Origin: Rhizophlyctis rosea
Taxonomy: Eukaryota; Chytridiomycota; Chytridiomycetes; Rhizophlyctidales; Rhizophlyctidaceae
Assembly (NCBI GenBank): GCA_027596075.1
Contig: JADGJC010000021.1
Location: 124,001 to 188,000 of the forward strand
Direction: 5' to 3'
DNA: 64,000 nucleotides
Within the stretch, counting starts at the first letter, position 1. Each line of letters opens with the position of its first letter. This document shows positions 51,574-62,908 of the stretch, piece after piece. Under the pieces are notes generated by a model. It was not told the DNA's origin. It worked only from the letters and a program-made list of their open reading frames with translations, and did not search any database. Made by a program: the position numbers and the translations under genes.

Positions 51574-52914
51574 TTACGGCACCATAGAATTAGACCTAGC
51601 CGGACTACTCAACTCCCCCCAAATATTCGTCGCCAAATACGTAATAATGTCCGTCAGCGTTATCACATGCGTCACCCTACTATCCTCCTCAATGAACAAA
51701 TGATGAAACACGTTGACGACCATGCTTCGTAGCAGGTCTCGTAGTGTCATTCGGTGATTGCCGGGGATGTAGCTTACGGTTAGTTTCTTTTGGAAGTCGC
51801 GGATGGGGAGGAAGAGGTCGTCGAGGGTTTCGGGTGTTAGGTACTAGGAGGAGAGTGAGTTGTTAGTGTGTTAGTGTGACGGATTGGGGGATCGTGAATG
51901 GGAGGAGGGCATACTTTTATGTGTCGGACTGTTATCGTTCCGGATACTGCTGAGCTTCGCATTTGTAGGGGCATGGCGGTTATTCGCTTTTCCAACATTA
52001 GGGCAAATGCTTCTACAGTGGGAGTTGCTTCGTCGCAGCATAGAACGGGACTGGTTCCGCGAAATTCGAGTTCGGCTAAGGTTGCGTCTGGTGCTGGATG
52101 TCTGCGATTCGTTGCCATTACGATCAGACTCAGTCATCGACAGTGAATTGTAACTTTGTCGCAGAGGTACTCACAACCGATCCAGGTTCAGCAACATAAA
52201 CTCCACCAGATTAGACTGCGTGATCAAGTGCATGATAGATCCATCTGGCTCCACCAGTACCATTCGATGGCTTTTTGATTTGCGCATGAGGGGTATAACT
52301 TCTCCGACTGTTACGTCGGCGGGGATGGTGAGGGTTGGATTGAATGTGGAGAAATCTAGGGGGTAGGACTGTGAGCGGGCATGGCCATAGCATGTGCAGA
52401 ACGACTCAATATACCTGCTAGATCGCTGCACGTGACGTAGTTCAAGTTGTCTTTGAAGCCTTTGATGCCCAACTGTTTGTAACTTGTGACTATGAAGGAG
52501 ACCTGATCTTTTCATGAGCGGGGTGGGCACTGATTCACTCAATTGGTTCAAAAAAGCAGAATCTTACAATGTCAACGAGGTCTACTAATCGAAAATCTGT
52601 GGACCAAGTGTTAGCTGGACTTTCATTGACCCTCCGAACGTGGGCCTGACGAACCTTTTTTGGTTTTGCAGACTGGAGCACAGGATATGTTCTTCAACCT
52701 GAACATCTAAGAAGTTTGATATCCAAGTTAGGGAGGTCATACGGGACCCCAAGTCAGAGTTTTGGGTGGTTTGCTCTACCTTCAGAGCATGCAGTAGTGT
52801 GTCGTTCGGACCTAGTGTCACAAGCGGTCGATTTAACAAGAGAACATCTTTCACGTGCTTGCCCAAAAGCTCTTCCCGCGCCACTTCCGAGAAGTAACTT
52901 TGTTGTTGACCCAT
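51574..52914 (-). CDS. Four-CBS-domain protein, AMPK gamma (SNF4)-like
   Basis: CBS pairs bind adenine nucleotides and regulate partners. The protein starts MGQQQSYFSEVAREELLGKH, then VKDVLLLNRPLVTLGPNDTL, VSFIVTSYKQLGIKGFKDNL, PTLTIPADVTVGEVIPLMRK with SKSHRMVLVEPDGSIMHLIT then QSNLVEFMLL. Next are LEFRGTSPVLCCDEATPTVE with AFALMLEKRITAMPL, and MTLRDLLRSMVVNVFHHLFI then EEDSRVTHVITLTDIITYLA. It ends ARSNSMVP-stop. That is four CBS-like units with the repeated V.P..(G/E)....V.(T/S)..D(I/L) endings. The layout fits an AMPK gamma subunit, but several usual gamma signatures are weak, so a generic CBS regulator is the alternative. Five or six introns. Confidence 0.7.
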
Positions 52915-53424
52915 AGCTACTTCGGCAGTAGTTGTTTGGCCGAATGTTTCGGGTAGAGAGTGCTGCGGGTGTCAAGACAGGCGGGATTGTGGGAATTGTG
53001 GGAGAAGGAGATCCGTTTCATGAAAGAAGCTGCCTGTGGCTATTTTTGGACGTCCAAAATCTCGGGAGGGAGCTCCGACACGACGCCCCAACGCGCGGGT
53101 GCCAGGTGGTTGGCCCTGATGCTGATCATTCCACCAATTCATCCTTCTCCCTTTCCTTTGTTTTGTGATTATTACGTATCAATTTGAACTTGGTGTGATA
53201 GAAGGAGCACTGATGGCGTCCAAGAAAACAGCCAACCCAAATGGATCATTCTTTTCCCTTCTCGTAGTCTTCGCCCGAAACGTTCGCACCCGCCTGTCCT
53301 TCGCGGCTAGCAAAGTGCTGCCACCAGAGCCACCAGTCCCAAACCCGTCAAAGAGTATTGATTGAAGCCTATCCTGAAGGCCAGCCAGTCAATTCACGAC
53401 AAACCTTCAACACCAACCAATACC
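52915..53424. other. Intergenic; short upstream ORF before the B-box gene
   Basis: The shared region between the CBS gene start and the B-box gene. A 50-codon plus-strand ORF (53213-53365, MASKKTANPNGSFFSLLVVF, ending KSID-stop) lies 59 bp before the B-box ATG, in the same orientation. It may be an upstream ORF in the leader or a separate micro-gene; there is no sequence evidence to decide. Confidence 0.35.
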
Positions 53425-55360
53425 ATGACCACTATCCCTGATTGTCTCTTCTTTCAGTCATGCGGCCATAAAGCTGCTCTCACCTGCCCTCAGTGCGACA
53501 ACCGCCCGCTCTGCAAGGACTGCGACGCAAGGACCCATGCCTTCAAGCTTCGAAGTGGACATAAGCGGGAGGCTATACGCCCCTGTGACGTCTGTGAAGT
53601 CAATACAGCCTCCATCTTTTGCGACAATTGTGTGGTGACGTTTCCTGCACTCGGCCTTCACTATTGCACCAAGTGCATTGACTGCCAACATGCCCGGCCC
53701 CATGACGACAACCACCGATTGACGCACTCCAATGGTACTGAGGAACTTTATGGAAAGTGGACGGATGAAAAAGACAAGGTATGTGTGCTAATGGGCTTAT
53801 TTTGCGCACATGTCTTGACACCTGCACAGGGACCTCTGCCTGCTGCTGACATCAGGATGCCGACGGTCAGAGGTGACATCGTAGAAAAATTGGGACCAGA
53901 AGACATGGTACTACTATGGCACTTGGTTTCTTTCCTGTGGAGTGCTGCTCAATCAACTTGCTCATGATGTGATGATTCAAGGCAACAACCAAAAGGCCCG
54001 CAACATTTGACGATGAAGCCATGCCCTACAAGGCAATCAAGCTCGAACCAGGGAGTCAATCTGCATCTCAGAGTGCATATCCTAATGATAATGGACATCA
54101 GGTAGGGGTTGTGTAAGGCCGAAATCGTCGAGCAAAATCTGACTACTTTGCCAAAGAATGCTGTAGGCAATGCTGTCGACAATGCTATAGACAATGCTGT
54201 CAAGCAAAGTTCGGTCGGGAACGGGAGGAGAGAATTGAACCAACAAAATGGCGAGTCGAACGAGCCTACTGCGCAATCATTATCTACATCGCTCAAGACA
54301 CATGCCTCAAGTACACAATCCGGAACCATTTCCATAACTGGAAGTTCTTCCAGAACACCTGCAACCACTCCACTTGTCCCTGTGCCCGTCCCGCCCAGTG
54401 GTCCATCATCCTCTTCCGCCTCCTCTTCCACTCCACCTTCCACACCGCAATGTATCTTCCTTCAAAAGCTAACAAACGAGGACATGGCAGAATATGGCTC
54501 CCTGCGTACCGGAGATCCGGAAGTCCACCTGAATGCCTCCATCTACTTTCGAATGGAAGATCACCCGCGAAATGAAGTAAAATCTGCTGGCAATGCCGAC
54601 GGTGGTGTGAATGCCGAGACGGTGGTTCGCGTTCGGAAATGTCTTCACCTCGGTTTCCACAGCAGGCCAAATCTCACGATGCCCCGGAGAGCCCTGAGCA
54701 TCATTGCAACACTCATGCAGCAGCACGCCATCGCCCGACAGCAGCTTAGTGTAACGGTGCCAAACGGTCATGCCCGCATTGTTATGCTCCGGCTCAAAGA
54801 GAAGGGGCAGCCTTTTTCTAGTGGGACGAGAGAGGATGGTGCTCAGTGGCCTGGCGGAACTTGGGGTGGAAGGGTTAGGATCCTTGATTTCCAAGATCTT
54901 TTCCCTACAGTACTCCATGCGACTGCCAGCACAGATTATATTTTGTGGGATTGCGGACCATGTTGACCTGGGTTGTCTGGCTTTTGAAACGGCAGCAAAT
55001 AAGGTTGTGTCTCTTTGTACTAAGCAGAATGGGGCTCTAGATATGGGCTTGGCGCAGGAGGTTGTGCAGAATTTACTGAAATCGCAAGAGGAGCAGGCAA
55101 AGGCGGTTGAGTTCAATCGAGGGGAAGCTATGGCGTTGGTTGAGGCACAGAAGATTGCCCGGGGAGTTGCGGATGGTGTTAAGGAGAAGGTGCTTGCAGA
55201 GTTGATAGCATATTCGGGGAACTCTAATGATAGGGCTACGCGAGGGTCTGGGAAGCCAGTTGAGACGAGAGGAGGCCGTGGGAGGGGCCGTGGAGGGGGC
55301 CGTGGAAGGAAGGTGAAGTACGTCCTTGAGGAGTTAAATGGTGTTTATCGTACTATGTAA
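53425..55360 (+). CDS. B-box zinc-finger protein with C-terminal RGG tail
   Basis: Starts MTTIPDCLFFQSCGHKAALT. Two tandem B-box-like zinc sites follow: CGHKAALTCPQCDNRPLCKD with CDARTHAFKLRSGHKRE, and CDVCEVNTASIFCDNC with YCTKCIDCQHARPHDDNHR, each with B-box spacing of Cys/Asp/His. Later exons carry an Asn/Ala repeat (NAVGNAVDNAIDNAVKQ), a Ser/Pro-rich linker (VPVPPSGPSSSSASSSTPPS), a folded stretch (CIFLQKLTNEDMAEYGSLRT, VRVRKCLHLGFHSRPNLTMP) and a helical region (LAQEVVQNLLKSQEEQAKAV). The end is an RGG-type tail (TRGGRGRGRGGGRGRKVKYV), closing NGVYRTM-stop. There is no RING or known effector domain. RGG suggests RNA binding. The combination is not one I know. Confidence 0.7.
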
Positions 55361-55395
55361 ATGAAAGATGGAAGTTATAGCAGCGGAGGTTGTTG

Positions 55396-55579
55396 TTGCC
55401 TGTCAATGAAATATTGATTGTCCATGCCCTCAGTGCCTTGCAAATGATACGGTTAACGTGCTCTGATGGCTAACCAAGGTTCGCCTCTTGCCTGTCAATG
55501 AAACATTGATTGTCAATGCCCCCATTGCCGTGAAAATGATACGGTCAATGTGCTCTAATGGCTAATCAAAGTTGGCACC
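55396..55579. repeat. Tandem repeat, two 92-bp copies
   Basis: The unit beginning ttgcctgtcaatgaaa at 55396 repeats at 55488. Over the first 86 bases I count about 11 mismatches and no indel (about 87% identity). It lies between the convergent 3' ends of the B-box gene and IFT57. I see no stem or open frame in the unit. Confidence 0.9.
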
Positions 55580-55712
55580 TTGAACCCAAGCAAACAACGC
55601 CGATATGCTAAAGCATACTGTCAGAATTGGCCAATATCAGTAGCATTCTCCCATCCGTTCGTTCCAATTCCAAACTACATAAATTTTGTTCTTCGAGATG
55701 TACATTTTTACA

Positions 55713-57441
55713 TTACAATGCAAGCGCAAACATCTGAAAAACCCGAATCCGACGTTAGTGATAATGCACAAAATGATAGGATACACTTTCTCGTCACCCA
55801 CCTGCGCTAAATTCGGTCGCTCGATCATTCCCGCCGGACCTTTTGCCTGCAACTTTGCATGCAGGAGTGTGTGTTGAATGACACCTATCCGCAGATCCAT
55901 TTGCTTGATTTCGCCCTGTGTGATTGGAGTGTGTAGCATTCACTCGGTCTGTGCTTGCACAACATGTAGCATACCTTTAATTTGGCCACCCCTTGCCGGA
56001 TATTGACCAAAGGCTTGGAGTCAGTCATCCCACTGCCGATGTCGTCCATACGTGCCTACGAGCAAAAAGAGAACACATGAGAAACAATGACCTGCTGGCG
56101 GCTTCATTGTACATTCAAAACCAACCTTCACACTATCCAACTCCTCCGAAATCCTCGCCAACTGATTCGTCAACTCTGTAACATTACTGCTTGCCACGCC
56201 ATACTTTTGCTTGAGGTCCGACGATTGGTCCTGTAAGACGCGGTATTCCTCGATCTAAAGGGGAAATTTGAGCAAACCATCCATGATGTTAGGTTTGGTG
56301 AAGGAGGAAGACTAGAAAAGGACATACCTGAGGATCAAACTGCGTGTTAATATATTTCTCCCGACTGGATATCTTCTCCAAAGTCTTTTCGATTTCGGTG
56401 TGCAGTTTTGTCAGCTGGCCGCGGGTGTCTGAGAGGGATGTTCCGATGGTCTATAATGATTCATCAGAATGCCGTCATTATTACGGCACGAATGAGTTGC
56501 CGTCAAATACCTTTTGGTGCAGATGCATTTGATCCAGGTGTATCCTCCAATCCTTATTGTCATTGGCGATCTGAACTTTGAGAAGAGGTGTCACTCTTTC
56601 CACTTCCAGTTTCCATTCGGCGGGATCAATCTTAGGCTTAATGGTTGGTTGTTGCTGTCTGTGTGCAAGCAGATGTCACTTATATGGAACTCATAGATCA
56701 TAGGTGGTAAACACTCACTTTGCCTCATCGGTTGCCGCACCCGTTGTCACGGAATCCATGTACATCTCCTCCTCATCTTCTTGACCCACAACCTCCTCCT
56801 CGATTGTTTCCGTGGTAACCTCTGCATCCTCATCCACCTCTGCTTCTTCCGGGTAACTGTCGCGAAGAAATGGACGATCGTTAGCATCATATTTTTTTGG
56901 AGCGAACACCAAGCTCTTGCGCACTCACGTACTCGTCCACCTTATGTATTGGACTCTCAAATTTGAATCCTATCGCCTCCATTGCTCGATCTACCAGTGC
57001 CTGCAGAACGTAAATGATGGCCTCGCCGTATCCCTGTTTCAACTTATTTGGGCCGTACTCGAATGCGATGTTTAGCCGCTTCAGTTCGGTCACTGGCAAG
57101 CAGATTCAATAATGAATCATGCACAGTTGAAGAGGATGTCAACCAACCTATGTTGGCAGCGGTAGCATTGGGATCATCGAATTGACCTGGCATGTCGAAT
57201 TGCTGATTGTTGAGTTTGAGGAGCCATGTGAAAAGCGATGTAAAATAGTAGAACTGTTCGTTTGGGTTTGCGGCGGGAAGGGTGAAATAGAAGCGATGGA
57301 GAGGTCGGAAGTTCCTGCGCGCGCCAATACATCAGTTAGGGCATTGTAGGTGCCATGGTGGCCAAAATCTGCGGGTTACATTGGTTTGCAGAAATCCCGG
57401 TTGTAGTTTAGGATCTTCAATTTATCCAGAATGTCGTCCAT
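55713..57441 (-). CDS. IFT57: IFT57, intraflagellar transport complex B subunit
   Basis: Core cilium-assembly protein. Exons give MDDILDKLKILNYNRDF (calponin-homology-like N domain start), YFTLPAANPNEQFYYFTSLF then TWLLKLNNQQFDMPGQFDDP, TELKRLNIAFEYGPNKLKQG then YGEAIIYVLQALVDRAMEAI and GFKFESPIHKVDEY. An acidic linker follows (EEAEVDEDAEVTTETIEEE), then a coiled coil with the WRIHLDQMHLH motif, and finally GEIKQMDLRIGVIQHTLLHA. Every block occurs in the order of animal IFT57. ATG 57441 is the likely start but a short upstream exon (57490-57530) may add residues. The last exon is tiny (MFALAL-stop) and tentative. Confidence 0.9.
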
Positions 57442-57826
57442 GGTAGGATCTGAGAGCTGTTGGTACGGGTTGTTGAGAGAAAAGTATCTGTAATGGATGG
57501 GGCTGAAAAAAGTACTTCAGGCATCAAAAACTCCAGGAAGCCGATGGGGAGAACCAGAGGGAGAGTGGCGATGTTCACTCGCTGACGTGATCCATTACAA
57601 TGCACGTGACCTGCGGGCCCAATGCCCACAAAATGCCAAATGGAATCTCCAGTCCCATTCCAGTCCCATTCCACCTTGGCGTCACTCGTTCCTCTCCCTC
57701 TCCCATCACCATTTCGCTTCTTCAAGCTCCACGCCCCGATAACGAAAGCATTTACTGGGTTAAGCCGTTTGCAGTGACCGACCTATCTCCTCACCTTCAA
57801 ATAGTTATATTTCTATATACCACACT
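57442..57826. other. Divergent promoter region of IFT57 and the syntaxin-6-like gene
   Basis: Holds the leaders of two divergent genes and possibly a short first exon of IFT57. A TATA-like stretch (tatatttctatatacc) lies just before the syntaxin ATG at 57827. Confidence 0.5.
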
Positions 57827-58976
57827 ATGGCCGAAGACCCATATTTCGCCCTCAAAGAGTAAGCCATCCTCTTCGTCCCCTATCCTCCACAGTCACTTAC
57901 CCCAATACTCCCCACTACAACAGTGAAGTCCAAACAAACGTATCAAACACCCAAAAACTCTTCCAAAACTGGCAAAACTCTCTGAATGACCCAAACTCCT
58001 CCTCCTCGGCCGTCGACTCCTTCAAACGGGATACAGACGCGTTGAAGGAGGCACTACGGGATATCGACGAGGACTTGTCGGCGTTGGAAGAAACTATCTC
58101 CATTGTAGAATCAAATCCAGCAAAGTTCCGTTTAGATGTGCGGGAGATTGGGCAGAGGAAGGACTTTATTGCAAAGATTAAACGGCAGGTTCAGGTGAGT
58201 GGGATTTATTGTAGGAAAGCCCATTGTGAAAGTGTGCTCATTGTCAATTATGCATTGTAGGACATGCGCAGTGTAGTATCGCAACCATCATTAACTCGGA
58301 CAAGGGAAGAAAAGGCCGCTCGAGAGGTTCGTGTATATCTCATGCTGCATATATGGTATCGTGCGCCAAATCCAAACATCAGACGAACGCTCAGACATTC
58401 CCAATACACTAAACAGGCACTCTTCCAACCAAGCAAAACCGTCAGAACAACAGACAAATATGGCCGCACCGAGGAGGAGTACCGCATGTCCAACGCTCGT
58501 TTCATCGAGCGAGAGCAGCAGCAGCAACAGATGCTGATGCGGCAGCAGGATGAGCAAATGGACGATGTATATGATACTGTTGTGGGATTGAAAGATATTG
58601 CAACAGTGATGGGGAATGAGTTGGAGGATCAGACGCTGTAAGTTGATGTTGTGGAGGTTGTGCATTATGCGATGGGAAATGCTGTTCGTGGTGCTCATTG
58701 ATTGATTGTGTCACTTAATTCGTCACATACGCCTCCAGATTACTACGGGACATGGAATCGCAAGTGGATACAACTGCGGGGAAGTTGCAGTTGGGTATCA
58801 GACGCATGAATGATTTCATTAAGGCTAATTCAAGTAAGCATTCAATGATGCATAGCAAAACGACTTCGCCCGACCACATCTCACCCAACCTTTCTTCAGG
58901 TTCCAAACAACAATACTGCATCATCGTTCTAATCATCATACTTGTCATCCTGCTCATCATGGTCATCACGCTGTGA
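57827..58976 (+). CDS. Qc-SNARE, syntaxin-6/Tlg1-like
   Basis: Acts in fusion at the trans-Golgi/endosome. Reads MAEDPYFALKDEVQTNVSNT, an N-terminal three-helix bundle (TDALKEALRDIDEDLSALEE, TISIVESNPAKFRLDVREIG, QRKDFIAKIKRQVQDMRSVV), then a SNARE motif: QQDEQMDDVYDTVVGLKDIA, TVMGNELEDQTLLLRDMESQ, VDTTAGKLQLGIRRMNDFIK. A C-terminal anchor ends in YCIIVLIIILVILLIMVITL. A short Gln-rich run (EREQQQQQMLMRQQDE) precedes the SNARE motif. DPYF at the N terminus is characteristic of syntaxin-6/10. At least four introns; the intact frame needs removal of the intron that carries an apparent stop after 58640. Confidence 0.9.
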
Positions 58977-60548
58977 CAGTTGTATCAACTTCGATGCGTC
59001 AAATCTGGTGTGGACATTTCGTGACTTGATGATTGAGAAGCGTTTGGCGATCATTCTATATACCCCTCTCCGCTATGTTTTGGTGTTCTGTACATACGAC
59101 GCAATATACCGTAGAAATAGAGTAACTGGCGATGCATGTATAGTTTGTGTGTTGGGCCGTCTGTTATCGAAGTAGGTCGATTTCTGGAGAGGGAGCCTGG
59201 GAAACGGCTACCACATCCAAGGAAGGCAGCAGGCGCGCAGGTTACGAAACTTTTGAGAGCGCTACGAGAGGTGCAATGGCGAGACGCCATCGGACAGTGA
59301 GAGTTTTGAGCATTGTCCACGCAACTGTGTTGCCGATAGCAGATTCTCATGACTCAGACCAGGCAAGCTCACGGGCTAGCTGAATGTTGGCCGAGGTGAA
59401 GGGTGTGACGATTCCGACTGCTCTTGGTGTCAGATTGACGGCATTTCATGCAGATTCTGCAGTGGCCATCAAGGATCGTCAATCATTTTAAGAACAAGTA
59501 CGCTTGCACTCATTTTTTATAAGGCATGTGTAAGCATCTGAGATTGAGTGGGTATTGATCAGCACGGCATAAGGTTTAAGAATGCGATCGTTGCGGACCG
59601 GCAACGGTTGGATTAGGTGATTGTCCGCCTCCCGCAGTGCAGTCCTTGAGTTCTTTGTGATAATCCTGACTTGGCTCGTCAGGACTCACTTCACACAAAC
59701 TGTGACCTGCAAGTCGCTAGTCATTCCTTGTCTTCCCTCATGCACGCACGCCTCCAACCTCGACCAAGATTTCTGCCTGCATCATCGCCGTATCCAAGCC
59801 CACATCAGTTTACATAATTTCCAATTCTGGGTACCCACTCTCAGAGCCCCAATATTGCGTATGGAGTTTGAGCCACGTGCTAACTAGTCTTTCCGGAGTC
59901 CGGAAGTCCAAATGCTCTCGGTACCCATAAGCGGAGAAGATCGACACGAGAGTCCTAGTCACTCCACGTCATATGCACCACTAACTCCACGTCACCCGAC
60001 CAATCAGATCGTTCCCAAGCCTCCAGGTGTAGGGTATAAATTCACGCATGCACCTTCCATCAATCACGGTGAGTAGACAGGCGAACCCACGACGCGATTA
60101 CGAACGAGAAAGAAGATCCCATCCGCGAGGCGAAGTGACTGAAAAAAGCGTGTCCCCTTAATTAAAGAGTACCCCCTTCAATGGGGATGAGAGGGTTGGA
60201 TAGCCGGCCGCGTTCCCGGAGACGTCCAGAGGCGTGTGTCCTATAGCTTCCATTACCACCCTCGAAAGGATTGGACGTCCCCTTCGGGTCCGGAACCGAA
60301 GGCATTCACTCCATTATCATCCTTTTGCAATTCTTGGCTAATAGCCTTTGCACAATGTTATGTCACATACATTATTTGGTTAAATGCTATCCAACTCAAT
60401 TCCCTGTCTTGCCCACCATTCCCACCAAACCCACAAAATTACAGTAAATGGGGGTCCTAGTGTGGTGCAACGCCAGGGTCTGTGGGGGTGGCTTTGCTTA
60501 GATGAGCCAATGAGGTGAAGCCAACCTGGCTCAGGTCAGCAGATCGCG
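58977..60548. other. Intergenic, no supported gene
   Basis: Frames at 59147-59383 (+), 59051-59350 (-) and 59621-59887 (+) overlap or lack motifs. A TATA-like word (tataaatt) at about 60033 and a tggggatgagagggttgg stretch near 60183 hint at a transcription unit or the distal PDI promoter. I could not match any snRNA, snoRNA or SRP RNA hallmark. Confidence 0.45.
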
Positions 60549-60674
60549 ATGGAACACTTTTCCACCCTTCTTTCTGAAGCTTTCCACAAAGCTATTTCTA
60601 TCCCAGCACGCTGTCAAACCCATCTCCCACCCACAGATCCCACAACCGATAGCACACCTTCACCATTGTCTGCA

Positions 60675-62725
60675 ATGTATTCACCAACTCTACTGCAACG
60701 AGCAGTCTTCTGGCTGCTCGGGCTGTCTATTTTAGTCAACAGCGTTTCCGCCTTTTACAGCAAGCGCGATGCTGTAGTCAATGTAGATAGTGCCAACTGG
60801 CAGAAGGAAGTTATGGAGACGGAGGTATGCCCGTGCGGCTTGTCTTTTCATCGGCACCCTTTGAAATCAGTTTCTTATCTGACACCTCTGCTTGACATAG
60901 CACGCCGTTTTGGCAGAGTTTTACGCTCCTTGGTGTGGCCACTGTAAAAACTTGGTACGTCTCAATACACGCCGGAACCCGCACTCAGCGTTCACCTTCG
61001 ACTGGATGACTCAATGTTTTATCCTCTTGATATGCTTGTGTAGACTCCCGAATACAAGAAAGCCGCGGAAAAGCTGAAGGGTCTCGTCAAGGTTGTGGCT
61101 ATCGACTGTGATGCTGAGAAGAACAAGCCTACATGTGGCGCTTACCAAATTAGAGGTATGCACAGATCTCTATAAATTACGGCAAGGGCACTATACTTAC
61201 GGTTCATCCGTTAGGCTTCCCCACATTGAAGCTTTTCGGCACCGGAAAGAAGGGCATGCCAGAAGGTACGAGGACGCTTGGAGCCAGCAACGCACATGCA
61301 CCGGCCCTCGCTAACGTTGTAATAATCAGATTACAACGGTCCCAGGACGGCAAAAGGATTGGTAGATGCCGCCGTAGCAAAGATTAGGGGATACGTTACT
61401 CCAATTGGTCACGGAACTTCCAAAAAGGCCGCCACGTATGAAGATTTCATCGCCAAGGATGTTAGTAAACAAACCATATGGTGTGGCTGTACCATCTCGA
61501 GATGTTGACATCTTTTGTCTGCAGGCCGGAAAGCTCGCCAAGGTCATCCTAGTTTCCCAGAAATCGTCCACCCCACCACTTTTCAAAGCCTTGTCGACCG
61601 AGTATCATCACCGTTTGAACTTTGGCGAGGTCAAAAGTCAACAGAAGGATCTGGTGGAGAAGTTGAAGGTGGAGAACTTCCCCGCCGTCGTGGTTATTCC
61701 GAAGGAGGAGGGTGCGGAGCCCATTGTTTATGATGGTAGGATCCCTGTCCGCGTCATATTCGAAGAATCTTATGACTTAATGGCCATTGACTTGCAGGCG
61801 CCATGAAGTTCGCCGCGTTGAGCGAGTTCCTTGACAAGTATGCTGTTGAGGCCAAGAAGGGAAAGAGGTCCAGCTCGAAGGCGGACGAGGAGGAGCCGAA
61901 GAAGGAGGCACCTAAGAAGAAGAAGAACGACGTTCCTTGTAAGTGCTGCCACGTGTCTTACCTCTTTGAACACCACATTGATAGAGATCTTCAAAAACCC
62001 CACACCCAGTCGACCCCAAAATCCCCGAACTCCAATCCCAATCCGACCTAACCCACCACTGCCTAACAAACAACACCATCTGCGCAATCTCCTTCCTAAC
62101 CCTCGAACCCGACTACCCCGACTCCGTCACCGCCCACACCCTCGACATCTCCCTCCTCCAATCCATCAAGCAGAAATTCCACTCCTCCCACCCCGAAACC
62201 CCACTAACATTCCTCTGGGTCAACCCCATCACCCTCGGCGCGAAACTAATCCAAGATTTCGGCGTCAGCGATATGTACCCTACTATGTTGGTTATCGCGA
62301 ACAACGGGAAGGATAAGGCTAAGGGGTTGTATTGGAGGTTTATGGGGAGTTGGGAGGAGAAGAGTGTTGAGGAGTTTGTGCGGGATTCGATTGCGGGTGG
62401 GACGGGGAGGAATAGGGTTAGGAAGTATGAGTTTGAGCCGGTTTTGGATAAGGGGGTTAGGCAGAGGGTTGTGGAGAGGGCGGAGGAGGTTAGGGAGGAG
62501 GTGAAGGTGAAGGTGGAGGAGGTTAAGGAGAAAGCTGAGGAGGTTAAGGAGAAGGTTGTGGAGAAGGCTGAGGAGGTTAAGGAGAAGGCGGAGGAGGTGA
62601 AGGAGGCTGCCGAGGAGAAGGCCGAGGAGATCAAGGAGGCCGTTAAGGAGAAGGTGGAAGAGGTCACCGAGGCCATCAAGGAGAAGGTCGAGGAGGCGAA
62701 GGAGGCAGTCAAGGATGAATTGTGA
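60675..62725 (+). CDS. ER protein disulfide isomerase with 11-mer repeat tail and KDEL
   Basis: Thiol oxidoreductase of the ER lumen. From ATG 60675 the start is a signal peptide (LLQRAVFWLLGLSILVNSVS, likely cut before FYSKRD); ATG 60549 would add 42 residues. The first thioredoxin domain has [20 protein letters not shown] and IRGFPTLKLFG (cis-Pro). A second, redox-inactive thioredoxin-like domain follows (LAKVILVSQKSSTPPLF, VENFPAVVVIPKEEG), then a Lys/Glu linker and a third region (NGKDKAKGLYWRFMGSWEEK). From about 62470 the protein becomes an uninterrupted amphipathic helix with five perfect-length 11-residue units (62546-62710) and ends KDEL-stop. One CGHC only, so P5/Mpd1-like and not classical PDI. 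Confidence 0.9.
62546..62710 (+). repeat. Five in-frame 33-bp repeats (11-residue units) in the PDI tail
   Basis: Units are KEKVVEKAEEV, KEKAEEVKEAA, EEKAEEIKEAV, KEKVEEVTEAI and KEKVEEAKEAV, directly followed by KDEL. Each unit is 33 bp with no indel. Similar but less regular units precede them from about 62470. The pattern (apolar at two or three fixed positions, alternating K and E) resembles group-3 LEA or apolipoprotein 11-mers. Confidence 0.9.
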
Positions 62726-62908
62726 TCTGTTACACTCCATTTGTGCTTATTGAATATAGTTGACATCTAATGCCCAAAACATCATTTCACATTCTCGCTG
62801 TTCCTTACCGGAAGAAACATCTAACTCCTATATTCAAAACCTATGCAAAACCTGAAAAAACCACCTATATGCATCTACCAAAACCCTACACTACACTACC
62901 CCCACCCC

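Noticed and set aside
60030..60250. Possible structured RNA gene downstream of a TATA-like box
   Set aside because: No hallmark of snRNA, U3, RNase P/MRP, SRP or 5S RNA could be matched, so it is left as spacer.
62113..62766. 217- and 164-residue minus-strand frames of Ser/Phe or Leu repeats
   Set aside because: Antisense shadows of the Lys/Glu 11-mer repeats in the PDI tail.
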